Positions 49,117-56,319 of a stretch of 64,000 nt of DNA are shown here, piece after piece. Made by a program: the position numbers and the translations under genes. Origin of the DNA: TMED88 sp964515335. GTDB lineage: Bacteria > Myxococcota_A > UBA9160 > UBA4427. The first letter of the stretch is position 1. Each line of letters opens with the position of its first letter. The notes under the pieces are model-generated. The model worked only from the letters and a program-made list of their open reading frames with translations, was not told where the DNA came from and did not search any database. Where the stretch lies: contig CAZETS010000016.1 in the NCBI GenBank assembly GCA_964515335.1, positions 15,628 through 79,627 of the forward strand, given 5' to 3'.

Positions 49117-50955
49117 GTGGCCACCGCGAAACGGGGCAGCGCAAAGTCGCGCGGACGCGCCAGCAAGGCGTCGGGCAAGCGCGCGGCGAAGAAGCGCGCA
49201 CGGGGCCGGGCCAAGGCAAAGGCAAAGGCGAAGGCGAAGACGAAGGCCGGGGCGAAGGCCGGGGCCAAAGCCACCACCAGGGCCAGCGCCAAGGCGGCGG
49301 GCCGGCGCGGCGCCGGGGCGACCGCCCGCAAGCGCTCCGCCGCGAAGGCCAGCGCGGCCCGCAAGCGCGCCGCCACCCCGAAGCAGCCCGTCGCGGGCGA
49401 CGCCGCCGAGGAGATGGCGGCCAGGCAGCGGGACATCTCGGTCTCCGAGTTCTTCGCCAAGAACCGCCACCTGCTCGGCTTCGACAACCCCTCGAAGGCG
49501 CTGCTCACCACCGTCAAGGAAGGCGTCGACAACGCCCTCGACGCCTGCGAGGAGGCGGGCGTCCTCCCCGACATCCGCGTCGAGATCACCGCGGTGAGCG
49601 ACGCCCGCTACCGCATCGCCATCGAGGACAACGGCCCGGGCATCCTGCGCGCCCAGGTGCCGAAGATCTTCGGGCGGCTGCTCTACGGCTCGAAGTTCCA
49701 CCGGCTGCGCCAGAGCCGGGGCCAGCAGGGCATCGGCATCAGCGCGGCGGGCATGTACGGCCTGCTCACCACCGGCAAGCCGGTCGTCATCCTCACCCGC
49801 ACCGGCAAGCGCCGCGACGCCCACCACTTCGAGCTCGTGATCGACACGCAGAAGAACCGCCCGCACGTCCGCAAGGACGACGTCGTCAAGTGGAAGAAGG
49901 ACCACGGCACGCGCGTCGAGATCGAGCTCGAGGGCAACTACCGCGGCGGTCAGCACTCGGTCGACAACTACATCCGGCAGATCTCGCTCGCCAACCCGCA
50001 CGCCCGCATCACCTACGTGCCGCCGGTCGCCGAGGAGCACGGCGAGGAACACGACTTTCCGCGCGTCACGAAGACGCTTCCGCCGCAGACCGACGAGATC
50101 AAGCCGCACCCCTACGGGGTCGAGCTCGGCGTGCTGATGCAGATGTTCCGCGACACCGGCTCGCGCCAGCTCGCCGCCTGCCTGAAGACCGACTTCTCCC
50201 GCGTGTCGCCGCGGGTCGCCGCCGAGATCTGCGAGAAGGCGGGCGTCTCGCCCAAGCGTCGGCCCGGCGAGATCAAGCGCGAAGAGGCTGACGCCATCTA
50301 CAAAGCGATCCAGAAGACGAAGATCATGAGCCCGCCGACGGACTGCATCGCGCCGATCGGCGAGGAGCTGATCGTCAAGGCCATGAAGGCCGAGGTCGAC
50401 GCCGATTTCTACACGGCCGTGACGCGGCGGCCGACGGTCTACCGCGGCAACCCGTTCCTGGCGGAGGTGGGCATCGCCTACGGGGGCAGCATGGGGGCCG
50501 AAGACAGCGCCACCGTCTACCGCTACGCGAACCGCGTGCCGCTGCAGTACCAGCAGGGCGCCTGCGCGATCACCCGCGCGGTCTCCACCACCAACTGGAA
50601 GTCCTACGGGCTGCAGCATCCGCGCGGCGCGCTGCCGATCGGGCCGATGCTGGTGATGGTCCACATCGCGAGCGTCTGGGTGCCGTTCACCTCCGAGAGC
50701 AAGGACGCCGTCGCCCACTACCCCGAGATCATCAAGGAGTTCCGCTTCGCCCTGCAGGAGTGCGGCCGGCGCATGGGCAACTTCGTGAGGCGGCGGCAAC
50801 GCGAGGCCGACGCCGCCAAGAAGGCGGCCTACATCGAGCAGTACATCCCTCAGGTCGCGATCGGCATCCAGCACATCCTCGACCTCGGCGAGCGCGACAC
50901 ATCGCGACTCGTGAACGGACTCACCGACGTGCTCGAGCGCACCCGCAAGCTCTGA
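49117..50955 (+). CDS. top6B: DNA topoisomerase VI subunit B with Lys/Ala-rich N-terminal tail
   Basis: A 612-residue type IIB topoisomerase ATPase. The GHKL domain shows EGVDNALDA (135-143), DNGPGI (171-176) and GQQGIGISAAGMYG (202-215), with the family opening VSEFFAKNRHLLGFDNPSKAL; the H2TH and transducer domains follow, with DFSRVSPRVAAEI and NPFLAEVGIAYGG. With subunit A it passes one duplex through another. Residues 1-95 are an added Lys/Ala/Arg repeat tail like histone H1 C-termini. Topoisomerase VI is mainly archaeal and plant; bacterial cases are uncommon. GTG 49117 follows a GGGGGG ribosome site. Confidence 0.96.
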   Translation: MATAKRGSAKSRGRASKASGKRAAKKRARGRAKAKAKAKAKTKAGAKAGAKATTRASAKAAGRRGAGATARKRSAAKASAARKRAATPKQPVAGDAAEEMAARQRDISVSEFFAKNRHLLGFDNPSKALLTTVKEGVDNALDACEEAGVLPDIRVEITAVSDARYRIAIEDNGPGILRAQVPKIFGRLLYGSKFHRLRQSRGQQGIGISAAGMYGLLTTGKPVVILTRTGKRRDAHHFELVIDTQKNRPHVRKDDVVKWKKDHGTRVEIELEGNYRGGQHSVDNYIRQISLANPHARITYVPPVAEEHGEEHDFPRVTKTLPPQTDEIKPHPYGVELGVLMQMFRDTGSRQLAACLKTDFSRVSPRVAAEICEKAGVSPKRRPGEIKREEADAIYKAIQKTKIMSPPTDCIAPIGEELIVKAMKAEVDADFYTAVTRRPTVYRGNPFLAEVGIAYGGSMGAEDSATVYRYANRVPLQYQQGACAITRAVSTTNWKSYGLQHPRGALPIGPMLVMVHIASVWVPFTSESKDAVAHYPEIIKEFRFALQECGRRMGNFVRRRQREADAAKKAAYIEQYIPQVAIGIQHILDLGERDTSRLVNGLTDVLERTRKL

Positions 50956-50996
50956 AGCGCGGGGCGGACGACCGGATCGCGCAGAGAGGCAACGCC

Positions 50997-52283
50997 GTGG
51001 CGGCACGCAAGAAGGCAGCAGCAAAGAAGAAGCGGCGGGCCGCCGCGCCCGCGAAGCGCAAGGCCGCGGCGCGCAAGGGCGGCGCCCGCAAGAAGGCAGC
51101 GCGCGGCGCGAAGAAGCGCGCAACGAAGAAGCGCGCCGCCAAGAAGAAGGCGGCCGCTCCGAAGCGCGGCGGGCGCAAGCCGAAGGGCAAGGACTCGACG
51201 ACCGTGCGCCTGATCGTCGACACCGCGAAGGAGGTGCGCGGCGAGATCCTCAAGAAGCGCAAGCCCGACCTGACGTTTCCCGTGCGCTCCCTCGGCAACG
51301 TCTCCTACTCGACGAAAAAGGGCTACTTCGAGATCGGCCGACAGCGCAAGACGCGAACCCTCACGGTCAACACCGTGCGCAGCTTCGCGCAGACGCTGCG
51401 GCTGATGGGCCTCTCGAAGGATCTGATCGAGGCCAGCGACTTCGCGACGAAGCGGGACGCCTACTACCAGAGCAAGAACTGGGAGGCCGCCAAGTTCGAC
51501 GACCAGAGCGAGTCGGACACCGTGATGGACGACATCGAGGCGCTGTTCAGCGTGCGGGGCGTCTCCCGCGAGCAGCTGCGCTTCGTGCCCGACGAGCACG
51601 GCGGTGCGGTGGCCGGCCGGCTGACCGTGCTCGACCCCGACCTCGACACCGGCCGCGTCGAGCGCATCGACTGCACGCGCTTCGGCTCGGGCGCCTACTC
51701 GATCCCCTCCAGCGTCGAGCAGCTCTCGTTCGAGACGAAGGCGAAGTTCATTCTGGCCGTCGAGACCGGCGGCGTATTCCAGCGGCTGCAGAGCCACAAG
51801 TTCTGGCAAACGGCGAACTGCATCCTGGTCTCGCTGGCCGGCGTGCCGACGCGTTCGACGCGGCGCTTCATCCGCAAGCTGTCCGACGACTGCAAGCTGC
51901 CGGTCTACGCCTTCGTCGACTGCGACCCCTACGGCTTCTCGAACATCTACCGCACCCTCAAGGTCGGCTCGGGCAACGCGGCCCACATCTCGCAGTTCTT
52001 CTCGGTCCCCCAGGCCCGCTACCTCGGGGTGACACCGCAGGACATCATCGACTACGAGCTGCCCACGCATCCGCTGCAGGAAGTCGACATCAAGCGCGCC
52101 CGCGACGCCCTCAAGAACGACCCGTTCTTCAAGACCCACAAGCCGTGGCAGAAGGCCATCGAGCAACTGATCGAGATGGGGGTGCGCGCCGAGCAGCAGG
52201 CACTGGCAATGTGGGGACTGAATTACGTCATCGACGAGTACCTGCCCGCCAAGCTCCGCCGCACCGCCGATTTCCTGCCCTGA
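50997..52283 (+). CDS. top6A: DNA topoisomerase VI subunit A (Spo11-like) with Lys-rich N-terminal tail
   Basis: A 428-residue cleavage subunit. The 5Y-CAP part contains FATKRDAYYQSKN, with the catalytic Tyr in the YY pair (156-157), and the Toprim fold has FILAVETGGVFQRL (Glu) and YAFVDCDPYGFSNI (DxD). The protein cuts DNA by a tyrosyl-5' phosphate link in a heterotetramer with subunit B. Residues 1-66 are Lys/Arg/Ala-rich without close likeness to other Top6A proteins. GTG 50997 is 41 bases after top6B and follows AGAGAGG. Both subunits therefore carry basic tails. Confidence 0.95.
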   Translation: MAARKKAAAKKKRRAAAPAKRKAAARKGGARKKAARGAKKRATKKRAAKKKAAAPKRGGRKPKGKDSTTVRLIVDTAKEVRGEILKKRKPDLTFPVRSLGNVSYSTKKGYFEIGRQRKTRTLTVNTVRSFAQTLRLMGLSKDLIEASDFATKRDAYYQSKNWEAAKFDDQSESDTVMDDIEALFSVRGVSREQLRFVPDEHGGAVAGRLTVLDPDLDTGRVERIDCTRFGSGAYSIPSSVEQLSFETKAKFILAVETGGVFQRLQSHKFWQTANCILVSLAGVPTRSTRRFIRKLSDDCKLPVYAFVDCDPYGFSNIYRTLKVGSGNAAHISQFFSVPQARYLGVTPQDIIDYELPTHPLQEVDIKRARDALKNDPFFKTHKPWQKAIEQLIEMGVRAEQQALAMWGLNYVIDEYLPAKLRRTADFLP

Positions 52284-52323
52284 GCCGTGCGATCTGACGT
52301 AGGATGAGCGCCGCGGGACGAGT

Positions 52324-52374
52324 GCGAAGCTGGGGCGAGAGCAAAGCTGGGACGAGAGCAAAGCCGGGGCGAGG
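52324..52374 (+). repeat. three tandem 17-bp repeats upstream of rmlA
   Basis: GCGAAGCTGGGGCGAGA, GCAAAGCTGGGACGAGA and GCAAAGCCGGGGCGAGG lie back to back just before rmlA. The last copy overlaps the ribosome site region. The unit length equals that of the repeat at the asd stop, although the words differ. Confidence 0.8.
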
Positions 52375-52385
52375 AGCGGGAAGCA

Positions 52386-53264
52386 ATGAAGGGGATCATC
52401 CTGGCGGGCGGCTCGGGGACCCGCCTGTACCCCATCACGCTCGGCGTCAGCAAGCAGCTGCTGCCCGTGTACGACAAGCCGATGATCTACTACCCGCTGT
52501 CGATGCTGATGCTGGCGGGCATTCGCGACATCCTCGTCATCTCGACGCCCCACGATCGCCCGGCCTTCGAGCGGGTGCTGGGCGACGGCTCGCGGATCGG
52601 GCTGCGCATCGAGTACGCCGAGCAACCCGCGCCGGAGGGCATCGCGCAGGCGTTCCTGATTGGCGAGTCGTTCCTGGACGGGCAGCCGGTCGCGCTCGCG
52701 CTCGGCGACAACATCTTCTATGGCACGGGCCTGCGCGCGAGCCTCCAGCGCGCCGCGGAACGCAGCGAAGGCGCCACGATCTTCGGCTACCGGGTGCGCG
52801 ATCCCGAGCGCTACGGCGTCGTCGAGTTCGACGAGAGCGGACGCGCCGTGAGCATCGAGGAGAAGCCCGCGCACCCGAAGTCCCACCACGCGGTGACCGG
52901 CCTCTACTTCTACGACGCCGACGTCGTCGAGATCGCGAAGTCGCTGTCGCCGTCGGCTCGCGGCGAGCTCGAGATCACCGACGTGAACGTCGCCTACCTC
53001 GAACGGGGAGCCCTGCACGTCGAGCTGCTCGGACGCGGCGTGGCCTGGCTCGACACGGGCACCCACGAATCGCTCCAGCAGGCGTCGAGCTTCATCCAGG
53101 CCATCCAGGAGCGACAGGGTCTCGAGATCTCGTGCATCGAGGAGATCGCCTTCCGGCAGGGCTGGATCGGCGCAGCCGAGCTGGCCGAGATCGGCCGCCG
53201 CATGAGCAACAACCGCTACGGCGCGTATCTCCTCGAGCTGGCCGAGAACGCGGAGTCGCGGTGA
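52386..53264 (+). CDS. rmlA: glucose-1-phosphate thymidylyltransferase
   Basis: A 292-residue sugar nucleotidyltransferase making dTDP-glucose for rhamnose and other deoxysugars. MKGIILAGGSGTRLYPITLGVSKQLLPVYDKPMIYYPLS is diagnostic; ALGDNIFYG carries the metal Asp, and EEKPAHPKSHHAVTGLYFYD and WLDTGTHESLQQAS complete the site. The length matches the family. A stop-start overlap (TGATG) leads to a short rmlC remnant. The expected rmlB and rmlD are not in the window; this looks like a remnant of a rhamnose operon placed after topoisomerase VI. Confidence 0.96.
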   Translation: MKGIILAGGSGTRLYPITLGVSKQLLPVYDKPMIYYPLSMLMLAGIRDILVISTPHDRPAFERVLGDGSRIGLRIEYAEQPAPEGIAQAFLIGESFLDGQPVALALGDNIFYGTGLRASLQRAAERSEGATIFGYRVRDPERYGVVEFDESGRAVSIEEKPAHPKSHHAVTGLYFYDADVVEIAKSLSPSARGELEITDVNVAYLERGALHVELLGRGVAWLDTGTHESLQQASSFIQAIQERQGLEISCIEEIAFRQGWIGAAELAEIGRRMSNNRYGAYLLELAENAESR

Positions 53265-53347
53265 TGAAGTTCGTCCCCACCGAGATCGTAGGCGTGGTGA
53301 TCGTCGAGCCCGACCCGATGGACCGGCTGCCCCGCTACGCGGGCTGA
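53264..53347 (+). pseudogene. truncated dTDP-4-dehydrorhamnose 3,5-epimerase (rmlC) remnant
   Basis: A 27-codon frame beginning MKFVPTEIVGVVIVEPDPMD matches the N-terminal beta-strand of RmlC (typical form MKxxPTxIPGVxxIEP) and then ends at TGA. It starts in TGATG coupled to rmlA, the normal rmlA-rmlC junction. The remaining 150 or so codons are absent; the following sequence belongs to another gene on the opposite strand. It is best read as the stump of a deleted rmlC. Confidence 0.65.
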
Positions 53348-53366
53348 TCCGTCCCGGCCGGGTCGC

Positions 53367-53525
53367 TCAGACGTCCTCTTCGGCGTCGAGGTGGTCGTCG
53401 CCGTAGTTGGCCGTGAGCACGAGCGGCGCCCCGCAGACCGAGCAGAAGATCTCTTCGCCCTTGCGCTCGTCGCCACCGAGCGGCACGTCGGCGCTGCAGA
53501 TCGGGCAGCTGACCTCGTTCTTCAT
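53367..53525 (-). CDS. small zinc-ribbon protein, LysW-like
   Basis: A 52-residue protein with CPIC-N19-CSVC, a single zinc ribbon, and an acidic tail ending in EEDV. The spacing resembles LysW-type amino-group carrier proteins, but the characteristic C-terminal EDWGE is missing, so carrier function is not expected; a small structural or regulatory zinc protein is likelier. GGGAAGG precedes ATG 53525. It is downstream of the phosphatase gene on the same strand (47 bases), part of a leftward operon with a Fur-type regulator. Confidence 0.78.
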   Translation of the reverse strand: MKNEVSCPICSADVPLGGDERKGEEIFCSVCGAPLVLTANYGDDHLDAEEDV

Positions 53526-53572
53526 GCCTTCCCGATCGGTCTCTCGCGGAAGGCCCTTGAGGGGCGACGGCG

Positions 53573-55339
53573 CTACGACGCCTCGCCGGCACCGTCGGCC
53601 GGCGGCGGCGCCTCCTCGCGCATCTCGCGAAGCGGCAGGATCCGCCCCTCGAGGCCTTCCGGCGCCGCGACGCCCAGCTCGGCGGCCAGCGTCGGTGCAA
53701 TGTCGACCGGCGCGGCGCTCCCGCGCACCCGGCCCGCCTCGACGCCCGGCCCCATGAAGACCAGCGGCACGTCGCGGTCGTAGTCGTGGGGCGAGCCGTG
53801 ACTGGTGCCGACGGGCCACGGCAGGAAGAGGCACCCGTAGGCGGGCTCGATGATCAGGTCGGCCCCGTCGGCCGCGATCCGCGAGGCGCGGTAGAGGCCG
53901 AGCATGGGCTCGGACCCGCGGCTCGCGTCGACGTCGCCGCCGCGCCAGGCCCGGGCCACCCCGGCCTGCTGCTCGAGCCAGGCGTCCGCGACCTCCACCA
54001 CCCGCTCGAGCGGCGCACCGCTCATCGACACCCGCTCGGGCCGCAGGAAGATCTCGTAGCCGTCGCGCAGCATCCACGGCGAGGCCTCGTCGCCTTCGAG
54101 ACTCGCGGGCGCTGCTCCGAAGACGTCGTCGAGATGCGCGGCCAGGCCTTCGTCGATCGACTTCGGGTGGACCCGCCCGCCGGCGACCGGGCAGCTGTTG
54201 CCCTGCTCGGCCAGCCACTCGGGCAGCGGCAGGACACCGTGATCGGCCGTCAGCACGACCAGCACACGACCCCGGCCGAAGCGCTCGTCGAGGAAGTCGA
54301 GGAACGCGCCGAGGTCGCGGTCGAGGCGCAGCAGCGCATCGCGTGACTCCTGGCTGAACGGCCCGTAGCTGTGGCCGATGTAGTCGGTACCCGAGAGAGA
54401 GATCGCGAGCAGGTCGGTCTCGCCCCGCGCTCCGAGCGCCTCCTCGACGACCAGGTCGCGCGCGAAGTCGAGGGTGCGCGCGTCGAGGTAGGGCGACCTC
54501 ACGAAGGCGCCCAGCGAGCCAGGCCCATCACCTTCGGGCTTGACGGGATGCGGGCTGGTCGCCGACCAGGTCGGCGCCTCGCCGGGAAAGGCGTCGGCCC
54601 GCGCGCCGTTCGGCGGATCGCCGCTCGGATGCTCCCAGACATCGGGCACCGGGCCCAGCAGGCCGGGGGCGGTCCAGCGCTCGAGCCACGCGGGCAGCCG
54701 CTCGAGGTAGTAGCGGCTGGTGGTGATACCACCGCTGCCCCTGCGATCCAGCCAGAAGGCCGCGTTCGGCCGGCGTCCGCCGAGGGTGATCGCCGAGCGG
54801 TCCTTGGCGGACACGCTGTAGACCCGAGCACCGGGCCTCGCCTCGCCGAGCCAATCGCCGAGGGTGGTGGCCCGCATCGTCGAGGGCGAGCGCCCCTCGT
54901 CGGGCGAGCTGGCGCGGCCGAGGATGGCGCCGGCGGCGGTCTCGTCGACCACGCAGTAGCGGACCTCCATGCGCTCGCGATCCACGAAGGTGTTTCCCGG
55001 GATGCCGGCCGAAGCGGGCTGGCGCCCCGTCAGCATGGTGGCGTGGCCCGAGCAGGTCTCGGTTCGTGCGTGCTCGAGGCTCGCGTCGACGAACACGCGG
55101 CCCTCGCGAGCGAGCCGTCCGAGGCCGCCGGGTTGTCGTGCATCGAGTCGGTCGGCCCGCAGCTGATCGACGGCCAGCAACAGGACGAGCGCGGGGCCCG
55201 CGGGCGGGGGCGTCGCGGCCGCCGGCCCCGCCGCCCCGGCCGGCTCCTCGCCGGCCGCGCAGGCGAGCAGCGCGAGCGCGCAGCCGATCGCCACCACGGC
55301 GTCGCGAACGCCGGACCGCGCGCCGGGGTTCGTCTTCAT
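53573..55339 (-). CDS. PafA-like alkaline phosphatase family lipoprotein
   Basis: A 588-residue predicted lipoprotein (ALALLACAAG, lipobox LLAC). The alkaline phosphatase superfamily fold has AVDQLRADRLD with a metal Asp, ETCSGHATMLTGRQPASAGIPGNTF with the Thr nucleophile, LSGTDYIGHSYGPFS and LTADHGVLPLPEWL for the metal His/Asp sites, and YDRDVPLVFMGPGVEAGR. The pattern is close to PafA, a calcium- or zinc-dependent periplasmic monoesterase. Its start lies 4 bases after the Fur-type gene's stop, so it is probably translated from the same mRNA. Confidence 0.9.
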   Translation of the reverse strand: MKTNPGARSGVRDAVVAIGCALALLACAAGEEPAGAAGPAAATPPPAGPALVLLLAVDQLRADRLDARQPGGLGRLAREGRVFVDASLEHARTETCSGHATMLTGRQPASAGIPGNTFVDRERMEVRYCVVDETAAGAILGRASSPDEGRSPSTMRATTLGDWLGEARPGARVYSVSAKDRSAITLGGRRPNAAFWLDRRGSGGITTSRYYLERLPAWLERWTAPGLLGPVPDVWEHPSGDPPNGARADAFPGEAPTWSATSPHPVKPEGDGPGSLGAFVRSPYLDARTLDFARDLVVEEALGARGETDLLAISLSGTDYIGHSYGPFSQESRDALLRLDRDLGAFLDFLDERFGRGRVLVVLTADHGVLPLPEWLAEQGNSCPVAGGRVHPKSIDEGLAAHLDDVFGAAPASLEGDEASPWMLRDGYEIFLRPERVSMSGAPLERVVEVADAWLEQQAGVARAWRGGDVDASRGSEPMLGLYRASRIAADGADLIIEPAYGCLFLPWPVGTSHGSPHDYDRDVPLVFMGPGVEAGRVRGSAAPVDIAPTLAAELGVAAPEGLEGRILPLREMREEAPPPADGAGEAS

Positions 55340-55343
55340 CGAC

Positions 55344-55775
55344 TCAATCGTCGATGCAGTCCGCGCAGTGGCCGTACAGTTCGTGGCGGTGACGAAGCAC
55401 CCGGAAGCCATACTTCTCCGCGATCTCGTTCTGCGCCTTCTCGATCAGCTCGCACTCGAACTCGACGATCTTGCCGCACATCGTGCACACGAGATGATCG
55501 TGGTGCTCGTGCTCGATCTCGTAGCGCGCCACACCGTCGTCGAAGTGCCGCTCCTCGGCCAGCCCGGCCTCGACGAGCAGCTTCATGGTGCGATAGACGG
55601 TCGTGTACCCGATGCGGGGGTTGGCGGCGCGGATCTTCTGGTAGAGGTCCTCGCTGCTGACGTGCCCCTTCGCGTCGAGGAAGGTCTCGAGGATGATCTC
55701 GCGCTGCCGCGTGCGCTTGAGGTTGTGATCCTCGAGATAGCGCGCGAGCGCCTCCCGCTCGACTTCGTGTGCCAT
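55344..55775 (-). CDS. Fur family transcriptional regulator
   Basis: A 143-residue regulator of the Fur/Zur/PerR family. The winged helix (about 18-85) includes TRQREIILETFLDAKGHVSSEDLYQKIR and RIGYTTVYRTMKLLVEAGL. The metal-binding part has HEHHDHLVCTMCGKIVEFE and YGHCADCIDD, with Cys pairs for structural zinc and histidines for the regulatory site. I cannot say from sequence whether it senses Fe, Zn or peroxide. It leads an operon with a metal-dependent phosphatase and a zinc-ribbon protein, so zinc or phosphate-related control is plausible. ATG 55775 is taken. Confidence 0.94.
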   Translation of the reverse strand: MAHEVEREALARYLEDHNLKRTRQREIILETFLDAKGHVSSEDLYQKIRAANPRIGYTTVYRTMKLLVEAGLAEERHFDDGVARYEIEHEHHDHLVCTMCGKIVEFECELIEKAQNEIAEKYGFRVLRHRHELYGHCADCIDD

Positions 55776-56319
55776 GCCAGGCAGATTAGCAGCCCGCGCT
55801 TGCGCCCCGCGCACCGGCCCGGGAGTCGACGCCGCGGCCCCGCGGGTGGGCCTCCGCGATCGGCTGCAGCCCTCGCCGAATCGAGAGGTCGCCGCCGGCG
55901 AAGGCATACACTTTATCGAGTCGAGCATGCACTACGGATTGAAACCCGGATCGCTCCGTGGTACTCAACGACCCGAGGTGGAGCGAACCATGTGTGGCAA
56001 CCCGCAGAACAGTCCTGCCCGCCGAGGCGGGACGGAGCCCGGCGGCCGGCGCGAACGCACCGGCCACTCCCGCCGAACGCCCCGTCCCTTTGCCGGCAGC
56101 GGCAGGACAGGCGGTCGCGACCACCCATGACCGTGCGCACCATCAGGGGCTGAGAAGCCCGGGACCCGGCTCGAGCGCAGAGACAGACGCAGCGCAGAGA
56201 GCCAGTCGAAGGGGTCCGGAAGCGGAATCGAGGGGTCGCGACGCGCAAGCAGCCGCGGCCCCTTTTCTTTTGCCGCGCTTCCGATCCACCACGACCACAC
56301 GCCCGGAGCACACCGTCCC
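55776..56319. other. 544-base gap between the Fur-type gene and the MATE gene
   Basis: No gene is supported. It holds a hairpin ACTACGGA/TCCGTGGT near 55928-55960, possible competing helices around 56162-56217, and a strong terminator at 56232-56272 facing the MATE gene, suggestive of a regulated leader or a small RNA. Confidence 0.5.
56232..56272 (+). terminator. rho-independent terminator in the leader of the MATE gene
   Basis: GGGGTCGCG (56232-56240) pairs with CGCGGCCCC (56254-56262), 9 bp with one G-U, followed by TTTTCTTTT. It lies 48 bases before the ATG of the exporter, a position typical of attenuators and riboswitch expression platforms. A competing GGGGTC at 56211-56216 could disrupt it. 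Confidence 0.7.

Noticed and set aside
56150..56170. GGCTGAGAAGCCC, resembling the TPP riboswitch CTGAGA box
   Set aside because: The second conserved half of the TPP riboswitch is missing downstream, and it lies at an exporter gene.
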